64,000 nt of DNA, from contig JAWUZG010000029.1 in NCBI GenBank assembly GCA_036785705.1, forward strand, positions 14,895,501 to 14,959,500, given 5' to 3'. Under the pieces are notes generated by a model. That model was given only the letters and a program-made list of their open reading frames with translations, was not told the DNA's origin and ran no database searches. Below are positions 39,740-52,542 of the stretch, piece after piece. Positions within the stretch are counted from its first letter, which is position 1, and each line of letters opens with the position of its first letter. Both the position numbers and the translations under genes were made by a program. Source of the stretch: Acanthornis magna (lineage: Eukaryota > Chordata > Aves > Passeriformes > Acanthizidae).

Positions 39740-40004
39740 CTGATGAGATGTCTATCCGATTCTTCTTCACTTGAGTGACATTGATATGGATGCTGACTTT
39801 GCCCTCATTTATGTCAATCTCAACATTCCCCAGGTCATCTGCAAAGTTGCTGAAGAGAAGAAGTCCATTTGGGTTCCATGTCCGGAAAACGAAACTGACT
39901 GAAAACAGATCCTGGTTTCGACGACCAGGAACCTCAAGGTAACTGGTGGCATTGAAAAAGACAGGCACCGTATGTGGCTCCACACAAGAAAAACTTAAAT
40001 TTCC
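39740..40004 (-). CDS. CNTNAP2: CNTNAP2 coding exon (human exon 8 equivalent), laminin G1-G2 linker and first half of laminin G domain 2
   Basis: The exon encodes residues 362-449 plus the first base of codon 450. It starts [17 protein letters not shown], which includes C368, and then enters laminin G domain 2 with [18 protein letters not shown] and RTWNPNGLL. It ends RIDISS plus G. Three sequons are visible: NLS at 363, NAT at 379 and NVT at 436. A strong pyrimidine tract and the acceptor ttgcttag precede 40004; the donor is CAG followed by GTAAGT, a textbook site. Length 265 nt and phase 0-1 match human c.1084-1348. It is the most divergent of the four exons against my memory of human, with changes concentrated at about residues 409-444. 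The matching second half of laminin G domain 2 would be in the next exon, left of the window. Confidence 0.97.
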
Positions 40005-40553
40005 CTAAGCAAAACACACAAAAAAAAGGAAACAAAAAAGAGAAAAACTTTAAGAAAAATGGTAAGATTCCGCTAAATTCATAGCTACTTCTAGAAAAGC
40101 ATTCTAGATTTCACTCAACCTAGAGACTACTGTGATCAATGCACACTGCATCTAAAGATGTGTTATGAAGCTAATCATTATTGCTATCATAATAATTACT
40201 GATTTTTCTGTTCTTTTCTAGCAGTGTCCATTGTATTTTGTACTGTACACACACAAAATAAAAGGCAGTCTGCCCTGAAGAGTTGTAGTCTAGCTAAGAA
40301 CAAGCTTAGATGAAAGCAGTAATATTTCTAGTTAAAAGATAAAGAAATTAATCACAGATAAATGGGCTTTTCTGTGTTCCCCATAGAAACCTATAAAAGA
40401 ACAGTATAAAAATGAGTGCAGATTTCCAAATACCCTGATATCAATGCGTCAATCAATACAATACATGATGTTCTCAAAGAATGATGTATAATATCTGAAG
40501 ATTCAGATTCTCTGTTATGTTTTCAACTAAATGATAGTTAGTTGATATACATA

Positions 40554-40607
40554 GATACTTGCATGTATAACACCTATTAATGTTAATGGCACTGAATGCA
40601 TTCAAAT
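40554..40607 (+). repeat. 54-bp dispersed repeat, copy A
   Basis: The 54 bases, starting GATACTTGCATGTATAACA and ending GAATGCATTCAAAT, recur at 42658-42711 in the same orientation with two mismatches (C/T at base 20, A/G at base 23). Flanking sequence on either side is unrelated. I do not recognise the family. Confidence 0.92.
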
Positions 40608-42657
40608 AATATGCTAATATTTCAATTCACAAAGCAGAAGGATTTGGAATAGCTGAACAACATCTAATATTTTTGGATAGTAGATAATTTTCTCTGCAAA
40701 AGAAACTACAGTTTCCACATTGTAAAATTTTATTCTCCAGGAAACTGACAAAAAATCCAGTCAACTTTATTGATCTACAAGGCTTTAAAATGTATCTGTA
40801 AACAAGACTAGGATTAGGGACACGAATTTTTCTCTCTGGTTCTCATGTCGTTTCTCACAACAAAAGACCACACTGGGGGAATGTATTACCATTCTTTTTC
40901 CTTAGATATCATTGGTACTTTATAGTAGTCTATGTCCAGAATTAACTTATTACTTCATGAATGCAAATATAACAAAGTAAAACTTCCTCTGCTGAAGAAT
41001 TCTTATGATATGTGGCAAAGTGGATCCTATCCTATGGTTAGGTTTTCTCATGCACTTTTACATGTGGATATTATATGGCAATTTTAGTCCTATTTGGGAA
41101 GAAAGAATTTTATCTGATGTAGTATAGAAATTACTACTAAAATCAAGATAGCAATTCCTCTGATATTTATTTGTACATAAAAAAAAAATAAGGCTTGAGC
41201 AACATTTTTGGAGGTACATAGATGTTTACAGATGTGGTCCACTTAAGTGGAGAGTATTCAGAATCTCAGTAGAAGTCAGTCATCATCCTTATTGCATAAT
41301 TATTTTTAAATTCCATATTACTGACTTCCTGATTTAGGCTTTTATGTCACATTTCTCTATTCATAGTGTATAAATGCATCTGAAAGTTCATCCTGAGGGA
41401 ATGTAGGGAATTTGGAAGCAAGACAGGAACTTCGTGTCTGAAAATGTGTGGGACGAAAGACCTATGTAAATCTTTTAAGAAGTAATTATATTCAATTGGA
41501 GATAATGAGTGACATCAATAAGCAAGTTTTAGCACTCATTTCCCAATGTCCAAACCCATCACTTTTTGAAAAGAACATCTCATCAGAAAACACTTTATCT
41601 ATATCATAGCGAGATACAACTGGTGTGACAGATTCATTTTCTTATACAGGATTTCCATGTAAAAAACCAAATGAATAAAACCAATATTTTCTTGAGCACT
41701 AGGATAAATACTTTGATTGCTCTGCATAACAACCTCTTTTTCCTGCAGAACATCAGAAGTTGTACAGTCTACCTTTAAAGACCAGTAGAATAAATACCAA
41801 CTAGACTATCAAGCTGGTAGCCTCCAGGACCAATTAAGGAACACTGATGTTTCCAGTAATCTGGAACTAGAGATTTCTTTAAAGTGATCTCCTAGATTTT
41901 TTTCCTAAACTTTATGATGAAGTCTCAGCATTACATGCCACATTCTTCTCCTGTGCCCAAATTCCACGGATTTAAAAAAAAAAAAATCCAAGGAATTAGG
42001 AAGAAAGGTAGCTGAAACAACAAAAGATATCTTCTAAATAAATGTGTGCTGACAGAAATCCCAGCTACCTAATGAATAAAGACCAAAGACTTCCCTGCTA
42101 AGGTGTTTGTCAGTTCTGGGATGGCTTTTAGTGTTTTTGTTTTGCTTTTTGTTTCCTTTTTTGGGGTGGTAAGTTTTATTTAAAAGTTGCCTGGTGATTT
42201 TTAATTTTACATTTTTAGCCAACTATGCATGAAATCAAAGTAGTTAACTCACTTTTTTTTTAGTAGATTTAATCTAAACATTTCCAAGTTTGCTACAGAA
42301 TACTTTTGTTTAAACCACAAAATACTACATACAGTAAAAAAAACTTCAAGAGCGTCTGAAATACCCTCTGTAACCCTTGGCTATCATTCTCAGTGTAATG
42401 GTCACCCCATGCATAGAAACAACTTCTGTTACACTGTTAGGGCAGTCCTGTGTAGACCCAGAAGGCTACATCATTTTTTGAGAGATGACATTTCACAGTT
42501 CAGTCACAAATACCAATTAAGTAGTGCTCAGAGAGCATTCTGTTAGACTTTTTAAGAGTTCCTTTTGCTGCCTTGTTAGCAAGAGGAACTGATAATTTCC
42601 TCGTTACAATAAGGCTTTTGTATCCAATTGACACTGTGTTGTAATTCTGATGTTTTG

Positions 42658-42711
42658 GATACTTGCATGTATAACATCTGTTAATGTTAATGGCACTGAA
42701 TGCATTCAAAT
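42658..42711 (+). repeat. 54-bp dispersed repeat, copy B
   Basis: This is the second copy of the sequence at 40554-40607, 2.1 kb away inside the same intron. Similarity starts and stops abruptly at both ends. Confidence 0.92.
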
Positions 42712-44340
42712 CCTTTTTCACATCAGTGAATGCATTTCCCACAAACAACCCTGCTGCATTAAAAATTTCTTGAGAAAGTAACACATAATTCTAATTTTCC
42801 TGATAGTTAGCACTTTCCCTACTGAGCTATTTAGATTAATATGAACTGGATTATTGATTCCCTCTATGACTGTAGTCACAAGATGACTCCTCTTTTAAGT
42901 ACAGCCCATCTTATATAGATTGCTTACTAGTTCTAGGTCAAGAGTTCGAGTTAATCTGCAGCTTGTCTCTATAATAGCCTCCTCATTTTTCAAAGAGAAT
43001 GAGATCCTTTTCTGTAGACTCAGTGACTTGCTGAATTGTTTTCTGGGCAATGACATCTGGAAGTCAAATATATACTGTGCATTCGTATTGAAATTCTTGG
43101 TCTTCTCAGAGAATTTTTCATACTACATTGATAGGGAAAAGGTAAAAACAACTTAATTTGTATAGCTTGAGCTGTGTACCATGATCTTGCATCTATATGG
43201 CAAATTAGATTAATGTTTACTTACAAATCAATTTGCCTGTCCACATTCAAACATTATCCCTTGTGTAAAAATGCTACTGTAAATACCTTTCCCAATTATA
43301 AGACCTACTGGCTGACTAGGAAGCTCCTAAAAGACAGGTAATGAGTTTACGAAGACTACACAACCTGTGCAATAAGGATGGATCATACAATACAGGCAAT
43401 ACATTGCATGGTAATGCCATCTTAAATATCACCAAAGAATCAAAAAAATTTTCCCCTTTACCTTCTGAATCTAAATGCAATATGTTACTAAAGTCAGCGT
43501 TGGACGTTATTTAAGTTTAAAATACTTTGAATTTGTCTTTTCACCCTTACTCTTCAAAAAAGCAAAAGGATTCCTGGTGGTGTTTTTTGTTCATAACATG
43601 TATGTATGTGAGACATAATTTTTTTAAAATTTAATTTTGTTCAGAGAAAAATAATGATCATTGTCTTATCACCTCTGATTTTCTGGGCCTCCTCATTGTG
43701 TATAATTAATTTGTCAGGTCCCTTTCACTGCGTGACTTCTGAAATTCAACTACCTTAATCTAGGAATAATATTTTCTTTTGTTTCACACCCCTTTAAAAT
43801 CCTTCTTTTCCCTGAATTTATCCCTCCTTTGTGATACTTCTCACGACCACACTGATTACGTTGCTTATATTAAGCCTCATTATATTGTGTGTGTCATGCC
43901 TTTTAAGATAATACACTGTTTGGGGCAAGGTTTATGGGTTTGTACAGAATCTCCTACAATGGAGCTTTGATCCCTCTTCGATTGCTTAAGTGCCATCATC
44001 ATAAACATGCTTAACAACAGCAGTAGTTTCAAACAAGTCTGTTTTTCCTGCTAAATCAGGCTAAAATCTAAGAGAAAAAAACGGTTTTATAAAAAAAACA
44101 TAAAAATCCGTGTTGATTAATTTGGAGCAAAATTGATTTTGCTTTTGAAGAGCTGAAGCAATTTAAGTAATTCTACTGAAAACAAAGGTCACTTCTATTT
44201 TTATAGTTATTCTCAGAATTGGAAATCAACAGAACCATCAAATTAGACTAGCACAACATCACCTCTTTATGTGGCCCTAATACTGCCTGAGCTTCTTATG
44301 TGGATTTTACTTTCATGTTATGGGCAATAGAATTTTAAAA

Positions 44341-45007
<667 letters not shown>

Positions 45008-46519
45008 CAATCAGAAATATGATTTTTCAGAGTCTTTACATGTCTGCTAGCTATGCCACACTTCTGAGAGTCTAGGACATTAAAATATAGGATTTGCACT
45101 ATAGGAATTTCTTCAGAAACACTTCTGTTCAGAAAGAGGGTTTAAGAATATGTCCTACTAACTTGCAGCGGACTTGATTGTGTCAAGTGGAAAAATTGCT
45201 CCTGTAAAACGATTCTTTTTTATATCAGGCATCAATCTATCAAAATCATGGTTACATTACAGCTGAAAATGCCCTGCACGAAGGAAATCACATGTAATTT
45301 TGAAAAAAAAAATTTTAAAAGGTCAAAGTTTCAGGAGTTGATGAGATTGGGTTGAAAAAAATTCAAAAGAGGAATCTTACTACATGGATTATGTATCATG
45401 TTCTTTGCCTTTGACAATACTGAAGAAATTAATGTACAGAAAAAGTTATAAATGTTAGGCTGTATTACTGACATAGGCAGTCTGCATAGGCAAACATCAT
45501 ATATTCAAGATTATCCTTTCGATTTCCTTGACCATTTAGCCATAATGTTCATGCAGTTACATGAAATTTTACTTTTGCTATCCAAGGATAATCAAGTGGT
45601 AATCAATCCTTTGCATGACATCATCACTGCATAGGTTTGCTTTATAATTTATTACATAAAGGAAAATGAATTAGTGTAAACCTACATATTACTAATAGGA
45701 CTCAGTCAAGTCTGCAAGCTTGTACAGAAGAAAGCCTTGAAAAGTTATTCAAAGCATCTCAAACTTATGGCAATAATACATTTTTTTCTTACCCACATTG
45801 CCTTTACATGCCAGCAAGCAGTTTCAGGAACACTTAGAGCTTTAAAAACATAGAAATTAAACTACATTCATTCTTAATCACCCTGCCCATAAAGCCACAA
45901 GCCTGAAAATGAAAGAAACTATGAACACTTAAGCCAGAGCAAAAATAGAATAATGCTAATAAGCTCTGTAATGTTAATAAGGGAATAATGATTTTCAAAT
46001 ACAGTATCTTGAGGTTTTTCAGACATATCAGAAAATACTGTAGGAGCATTCCCATCCAAAACTATTGCACTCCAGCAATCCCACTAGCTCAGCAGGCGTG
46101 GAGTATTACCAGGATTTAAAAGCTACAAGAAAGCTGCAATTCATTTAATAATAAATCTTGTCTGCACTGGTTTTGGACTACTATAATTTGAAAAGAAAGG
46201 GAAAAAGCACTTACTGGTGCAGTTGATTTTTGTTTAAAAAAAAAACAAAAAACCCAGCTGACTGAAAGTAAAGGTTAATTTTTGAAAGATGAAACAAGAG
46301 CCCAGATATATGGGCCAGAGCCCAGAGCTCATACATGATAATAATAATTTTTTTTTAAGTCACAAATGTACATATAATAAGATCTTTGGGTTTGTGGTAA
46401 TTTTTTTTGTGTTTTATATTATTCCAGTATATCACAAGAATATCAGCTGCATACCCTCAAAAACTTTATACTCTTCTTTAGAAGGAGACGTGTAGATGAC
46501 CATGAAATTATGCTCTTAC

Positions 46520-46663
46520 CACATTTGAAGGTTCCAATTTCTTCCTCCTGGCAAGGTCAGTGATATTATTGCCATTGTAGTTGATGCTCTCCATGCAGCC
46601 TTTGAAATTTTTTCTACTGTTAGAACTTGGCTTGCCAGAAAAAGGCATGCCTCCAAAGGTTAT
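46520..46663 (-). CDS. CNTNAP2: CNTNAP2 coding exon (human exon 7 equivalent), end of laminin G domain 1
   Basis: The exon encodes residues 314-361, starting [12 protein letters not shown] and running through [13 protein letters not shown] to LEPSNV. It carries C336, which in the family pairs with C368 in the next exon to close laminin G domain 1. A sequon NIT lies at N346, with a bird-type Asn at 345 where I recall Val in human. The exon is phase 0-0 and 144 nt, as in human c.940-1083. The last codon is GTG, and the donor GTAAGA begins at 46519. The acceptor is comparatively weak: the AG is preceded by A (tttgaag) and the pyrimidine tract contains purines. In-frame length makes it a possible cassette exon, although losing it would remove a structural cysteine. 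Confidence 0.97.
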
Positions 46664-49600
46664 CTTCAAATGAAAAAGAAAATGGCAGATAGTTACTGGA
46701 AGGCAGAGACTTTTAAACAATTTTGCTGTAGATGTGTTTGTTTTCTTTGAACACTCCACCATGGCAAAAAAAGACAGTTGGTAACACTATTTGCAGGAAA
46801 AGGATGTATAAAAAAAATACTGCAAAAGTAGAAAAACAATTGCAATGAATTTCAAATATTTATGGTAGCTAAATCCAAGTATTATTCAAATTGTCCAAAC
46901 AGTGAACAGACACACATCACAGTTATTCATATGTGAACTGCTCTTCTGATTGCTACCAGAAAATAAGCATTCCAAACAAAGACATTGGAATAAATTTCCA
47001 TGACAGTGTTTTTCTAAACAAAAGTAGACATGAAATTAGCCAGATAATCTGATTCAAATCATTCACTCAGCTCTAACCACGTGCCAGAGCTCAGAATACA
47101 GCACAGCAATGGTAAGCTCCAATAGGGCACGTTATTCTCCCTTAATGCTTATGTATCTGCCTCATCCAGAAGAATATGCAGAAGCACACAGTTGAAGATG
47201 CAATCCCTTGTTAAACAGAAAGACCTTTCACTACCAAGAACATGCTCTTGTCATGGAGTTATAATCAATGAGAAGTTACCCTTTGATTATGCTGGTCAAA
47301 TCATCTCCTTAGAGAAGATGAACACAACCACCGCAAAGACTCAGTCATCAAACTCAAACAGGAATTGTTTTTGTCTTACAGCTGATATTCATTACCCTGG
47401 GTAATTGATTCTGGGTTATCCAGAATCTCTAGTGCTAAAATACTTAGAAACCCAAATATTTACAAACTAAAAGTGTTCATCTCTTATAAAGTCTTTCTCT
47501 ATCACTTGATAGAGTTTATATACGTCTCTACCACATCATGGTCTTTATGGAAATGATTGGAAGTGAATAATGCCACATGTTTTCATTAATATTTTGCAGC
47601 TGAAATGCCAAGAAAAAGGGGCTCATGAGATTAGTCCCTGCAATTTATGTTAGGTAATTACATCCATTTGATGATGGCATAAGTAGCAATGACACCTTGC
47701 TTTCCTGCCCCACAAACACTCAGAAAAATGTCTGTTTGTAGTCTGCTGTTCAGATTTGGCAGAATGAAGTTTTTAAACATTATGCACTGTTAATTTCACT
47801 TGTTATTACCAACAGCAGGAAAACAGAGCTCTAGGCTGACATTTTCCACTTTAAAAGCATGTAAGATACCACCTTCTATACCAAAGAGGAGGCTTCCACT
47901 TGGCATATACAAAGAACTAAAACTAGAGAGTTGAAACCTAAAACCTTTATAAATTGCACATAACCAGCTTTGTAGAAGCCTTGTGGACACATCCTCAGGT
48001 ATTGTATTGTAAGTTGACAAGACTTTAGAGAAGATACAGCACTTCATATGGAGAATGTGACTGTAATATTTTAATGGCTGTCAAACATTTTATGCATGTT
48101 ATAGCCATGCATTTGGATTAAAGTAAATGGAAAACAAAGAATTCTGAAGAAGAAAAAGCAGAAAAACCACATACCATGACAGTGAGTTAAGGGCAACTTA
48201 CAGGACTATTTTTTGATCTTGAAAATGCAAACAGAACTAATGTTATTCTTCTTTTGTGTTTACTTAGCTTTTCCAAAAGAGATTAACCCAGAAACTGTTT
48301 TGTCTGTGAAAAAATAGTTTTGATTCTTTTAGCTTTATCCCCTGTTAATCACAAAGGCAGCACTTTTAAATTTAGTCTGTGATGTCTAACTCCAAAAACC
48401 AGTCAGATAATAGTGAGAAAAGGAAGGAGAAGAGGTTAAGGCTCTTGAGTTTATTGAACCACAGAAATGTATACACTCATACTCAAATAAATTCAATTAA
48501 ACACAAGGGGATCCATGTATACAGAGAATGAAACGTATCTTTGAGAACTGCAAGTGAGGTCTCTTAATGCAGATAGGATGAGGAGGTGAATGTACTGAAT
48601 TCAGCTCTTACTAAGGATACATTTATTGTATGCAATATGTTTGTTATGTAAACATGCTACATATGTATATGTATGTATGTATATATACACATATATATGT
48701 ACACAAATTGCACAACCCTCGCTTATAGCATTTAGCCTAATATTTTCTGTAGTTCGCTCACTTGAAACTCTCTAATAAAGTCTATTTATGTGAGTTTTAA
48801 GTAGCTCAGTTCAGGTCTTCAGTGCTCAGTAAATAATAGAGGTACAGGAAAATTTGCTTGTTATTTTCTCATTAGAACTGCAAGCAAATAATGTATTCAT
48901 AAAGATTTGTTGGAATATAATCAAATATTTCACTCAGAAGCATTTACAATCACAAATACTTTTTTCAAACATTCATATATTCTTGATCAAAAAATTGTAA
49001 AAACATCAATACACAAGTTAACTCAAACTTTTTTTCTATTACATCATTTATATTTGCTCTTGCATCTTAAAATGTTGTAAGGGTGCAAATTACGTATTTG
49101 GGGCAGGCAACCACATTAATTCTCATTAGAAACAGTAAAGAGTGTAAAAAAATATTATACAAAGATTGCAATAGGCAATATGTTGAACTTCGTGTAACAG
49201 ATGAGAGGAGCTGAACAAGTTCATAATAGCTAAAGCTGTAATCAAACAAATCCAAGTTTAATTACTACCAACACTGTGTGCATTGACTTGACTGATTAAA
49301 CAAGTTTTCTGACAACTTTTCTAACTCTTCATTACTTCTTTCTAAAAATAATGATGCCATATTTGTGAAAACACAAGGCAGTGTCTACCTACCTAAGACA
49401 GGACAGATTAAAATCCATATTAATAAAAAGGTTCTAATCTCTTCCTTTTCTAAAAATAAATACTGACACCACAGATTAAAGCTTTCTGATTCAAGTGCAA
49501 AGTTATCACCAAAGTGGAATAACAGATTGCACCACAGTTTTTTAAATATATTTCCTGCTTAGAGCAGCTGCTTTTAGAGATTTTTTAAATCATGTATGCC

Positions 49601-49873
49601 TAGCTTGCTGAATAACACAGATCTCCCACTTTAAAACAAAGGGCTGAGATGACTTTTACACCAGATGGGACTTGGTAGGCTAATTAAGAGAAACATAATT
49701 TGCACTTAAGAGAGAACACCGTCGGAAAGAAAATATTGGGAAATGCAAGGGAATAAGTAATAAAAACAAATGTATGAAAAAGTAACAAAACATCTTAAAT
49801 TATGTTAGCTTTCTTATTAGACTTATCTTTATAAAACCAGTTTGAATGAAGAGAAGGAAGTTTCATTGCCTAC
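46664..49873 (-). other. CNTNAP2: CNTNAP2 intron 6 (complete, 3,210 bp)
   Basis: The intron runs from GTAGGC at 49873 to the acceptor ending AAG at 46664. Apart from an alternating purine-pyrimidine tract near 48.7 kb I see only ordinary AT-rich sequence. Short open frames at 47192-47404 and 47796-48047 have no recognisable content. Confidence 0.95.
48661..48706 (+). repeat. TATG/TA alternating purine-pyrimidine tract
   Basis: The tract mixes ATGT, TATG and TATATATACACATATATATG in about 46 bp of intron 6. It is a simple repeat and can partly self-pair. Confidence 0.8.
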
Positions 49874-50058
49874 CTCATAGTCCAGGTCCAGGTAATCAAA
49901 TTCTCCATTGGTTCTGAAGTGCTGCATGTGTCTGTCGAGGGTGAGATTGATGTTCCTCCCGTGGCGCTCTATGATGATGGAGTGCCAGTGGTGATCATCC
50001 AAGAGGCTGCCTGTTGTCACAGATGTGTGGCCGAAAATAGAGCCAAGCTGGTTGCTGC
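49874..50058 (-). CDS. CNTNAP2: CNTNAP2 coding exon (human exon 6 equivalent), core of laminin G domain 1
   Basis: The exon continues laminin G domain 1, about residues 252-313. The split Gly codon joins GC at 50058, giving [14 protein letters not shown], then the conserved [10 protein letters not shown] block, and it ends DLDYE on a complete codon. The acceptor (tttctgttctcag) lies just above 50058 and the donor GTAGGC starts at 49873. Length 185 nt and phase 1-0 match human c.755-939. One N-glycosylation sequon, NLT, falls at N289. Recalled differences from human are S258, F260, T266, I279, I280, H284, N287 and H295; most are conservative and lie on either side of the invariant DDHHWHS motif. 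The length is not a multiple of three, so skipping this exon alone would shift the frame. Confidence 0.97.
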
Positions 50059-52338
50059 CTGAGAACAGAAACAATAGCATTTTTCACCTCATACCAGTTA
50101 GGCAAACATTTTCCTCTTTCTTTGTCAACGTTTCACCTGAATCATAGCAGACATGCAATAAACTGGAGCAAGTCAGTCTGCTATGAAGTTGAGATCTGCC
50201 CAGTGGAGAGTTGGTGCGATAAATACAAATAACTAGATCAAATACAGCAAGCAACTGATCACTGAACTGCATAAATATATGTATAAATTTGTAATATAGT
50301 TATTTGGAGATGAACCAGAGAGGCAATACCAGCTTCCAGTAGTAAAGTTGTTTTCATCTAGGGTTTTCTGCTTTCAGTCCTACAGTACAGAAGAGAAAAG
50401 CTGTCACCTCTGGGCCAGGTCCTGAGATACGTTGGAACTCTACTGATTTATGACTGCTGAGGAGGACATGGAGCCTGGTAACAGACTTTGGCAACAAAAA
50501 GGCTTTTCACTCTGAGTTCTATGCTTTGTGGCCTCTGCCAGTATCACTATACCAGCAAGCAGAGAGGAAAAGGCTTAATGCAGAATGAGTTTGCAGCAGC
50601 AAAAAATATCTTCTGCTATTACAGCTCGTTTTGGTCTCTTCTCCTGCAGCAATCTTCCTATTCTGGAAGTCAAGCTACTAGCAAGAGTACAGTTTTGCAA
50701 TTCTCTGCTGTGTTATCTGGGGGTTTTTGCCAGTGCAGCTGTGCTAGTCAGACATCACATCTCATTGCCATCTGACTGACACAACTAAGCCAGCAAAGGT
50801 TGATAGCATGGATCCCAACTGAAGCAGCAAATGACTAATTCAGTAGTAAGTGTAAAAAATTGCTGCACTTCTCAATAACTCAATGCAATCTTCCATGTTC
50901 TGAATACATGAGGACCTAAAGCATTTCTGTGGCTGAGAATTTTTTACCCTCAAGAATGCCTGCAACTCAGACATTAAGGTTTGTGCATGCTGAAAACACA
51001 TTCTGGAAAATCACACTTCCATGGCTTAAGACATTACTTCCCTACAAATGACAATACTGCCTTTATGCTGAAGGCCGATGGTCCTGTTGGTTAAAAAATA
51101 AAATAGAATTGCATGCATGTCATTGAGCCTCAATGTCTTCAATGCAAAGTCAAATGCAGTGCAAAGTGAAACCTAAACCCACTTCTTTCTCCCCATCCTT
51201 CTCCCACTCCCTGGCATTTGAAACTAAGTCACTGGATCTCGCCAGGCAAGATGAATATACTTTTCTACTGTCTCTGATGCAAAGACAATACTCTCAGACA
51301 ATGGTACCATAAAGCATTACTTCTATTAGTTGAGTGTGTGTCCCACGGCCTAGTCCCATTTATCAGCCTAGTGATTTAAGAACATCCTCACCAAACTCAT
51401 ATATGGAAGTTATAATGGCTTATAAAGTCAGTCTGTTCTGAAGAATATAGAGGAACAGGAAACAAAAGGGTTACTACTGCAATTTAAATTGTCAAAAATA
51501 GGTAACTGCTATAGGAAGGTGTGCTTTCCTCCTCCTCATCTGTTGATGTTAATTGTTAGAAAAAGAGCAGGAGAAAATGCTAGTGGAAATAAGTACCATT
51601 CAATGTAAATAATAAATGGAATAATTTACTCTTCACATGTCTGTGAGAGAATTAAGGAATGTTTCATGAAATCTTTTTCTAAGATTCTCTTGTTTGAAGG
51701 CAAAAAATACCTGAAACCAGAAAATGTGATTTTTTTCATACTAAATGCACTTTATAAATACAATCACTCATGAGCCTGTAGTCCTCTACTGGGAGTGATA
51801 AAGGATGCTGGAACTAGAGTAACATATACAGGATTTCATCATAAGATTGCCTGATAAAACAATCTGTCTCCTTTCCTAGTCCTACTTCTCAGACTCGAGG
51901 AAAGCTGCTGAACTCCAATTTCATGTGGCCTGTAGCTTTCTAGACTGATACTCCTTTTTTTCTGCAAGGTTCCTAAGGGTGACCTTTTTTCCTCCAGAAG
52001 TGATGATGGTGTCCTTCTCTCACACAAAGCCACAGCTGATGCCAAAAATAATTCTAGCAAGATTTTTTTTCTTGTGATAATGACCATATATTGCTGATCC
52101 TGCTTTTCTGTATGATCTTCTTTTCATAGTATCTCACACAGAATAAAAAAGGACAGAATGGAACAAAACACACACACGCTGTAACATATAGAAAGGGAAT
52201 CAACGAGATTTTCAACAAATTATCTGATTAAATGATGTGGCTTATCATATCACTGCGAGAAAGATGATGAAAATATTTGACCTAAAATTTTTGTGGGAGA
52301 GCTTAAAACTACCACAAAACTAAACAATCAAAACATAC
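50059..52338 (-). other. CNTNAP2: CNTNAP2 intron 5 (complete, 2,280 bp)
   Basis: The intron runs from GTATGT at 52338 to the acceptor CAG at 50061-50059. It is the shortest intron here and has slightly higher GC than its neighbours around 50.3-50.8 kb. I see no repeat, RNA gene or credible open frame; the overlapping plus-strand frames at 50488-50779 lack any domain signal. Confidence 0.95.
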
Positions 52339-52542
52339 CTAAATTTAAATTTAGAACGAGTTTGGCTTTCTTCAGTTCCAAGGTGATATAGTCTCCTTGC
52401 TGTCCTTCTCCGTGGAAGATTACACCTTCGCTTTCAGAGGTCTTAAATTTCAGAGAGATGACATCTTTCAGTGTTTTCATTTTCTTGTTTCTGAATCTGT
52501 ATGGTAACACTACATGGCCATCAAAATTGATAACATCAGCCC
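52339..52542 (-). CDS. CNTNAP2: CNTNAP2 coding exon (human exon 5 equivalent), start of laminin G domain 1
   Basis: CASPR2 is a neurexin-superfamily, single-pass neuronal adhesion protein that pairs with contactin-2 and helps cluster Kv1 channels beside the node of Ranvier. This exon encodes about residues 184-252 (human numbering). It begins with the last two bases of a Trp codon, then reads [16 protein letters not shown], and ends in ..LVLNLNL plus one base of a Gly codon. On the minus strand a pyrimidine-rich acceptor (ttttcctttag) precedes 52542, and the donor GTATGT begins at 52338. Length 204 nt and phase 1-1 match human c.551-754. From memory, only four of about 67 residues differ from human (S213, K215, F226, N248), far closer than CNTNAP4 or CNTNAP5 should be. 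The exon is open throughout, so there is no sign of a pseudogene. Symmetric phase means skipping it would keep the reading frame. Confidence 0.97.
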
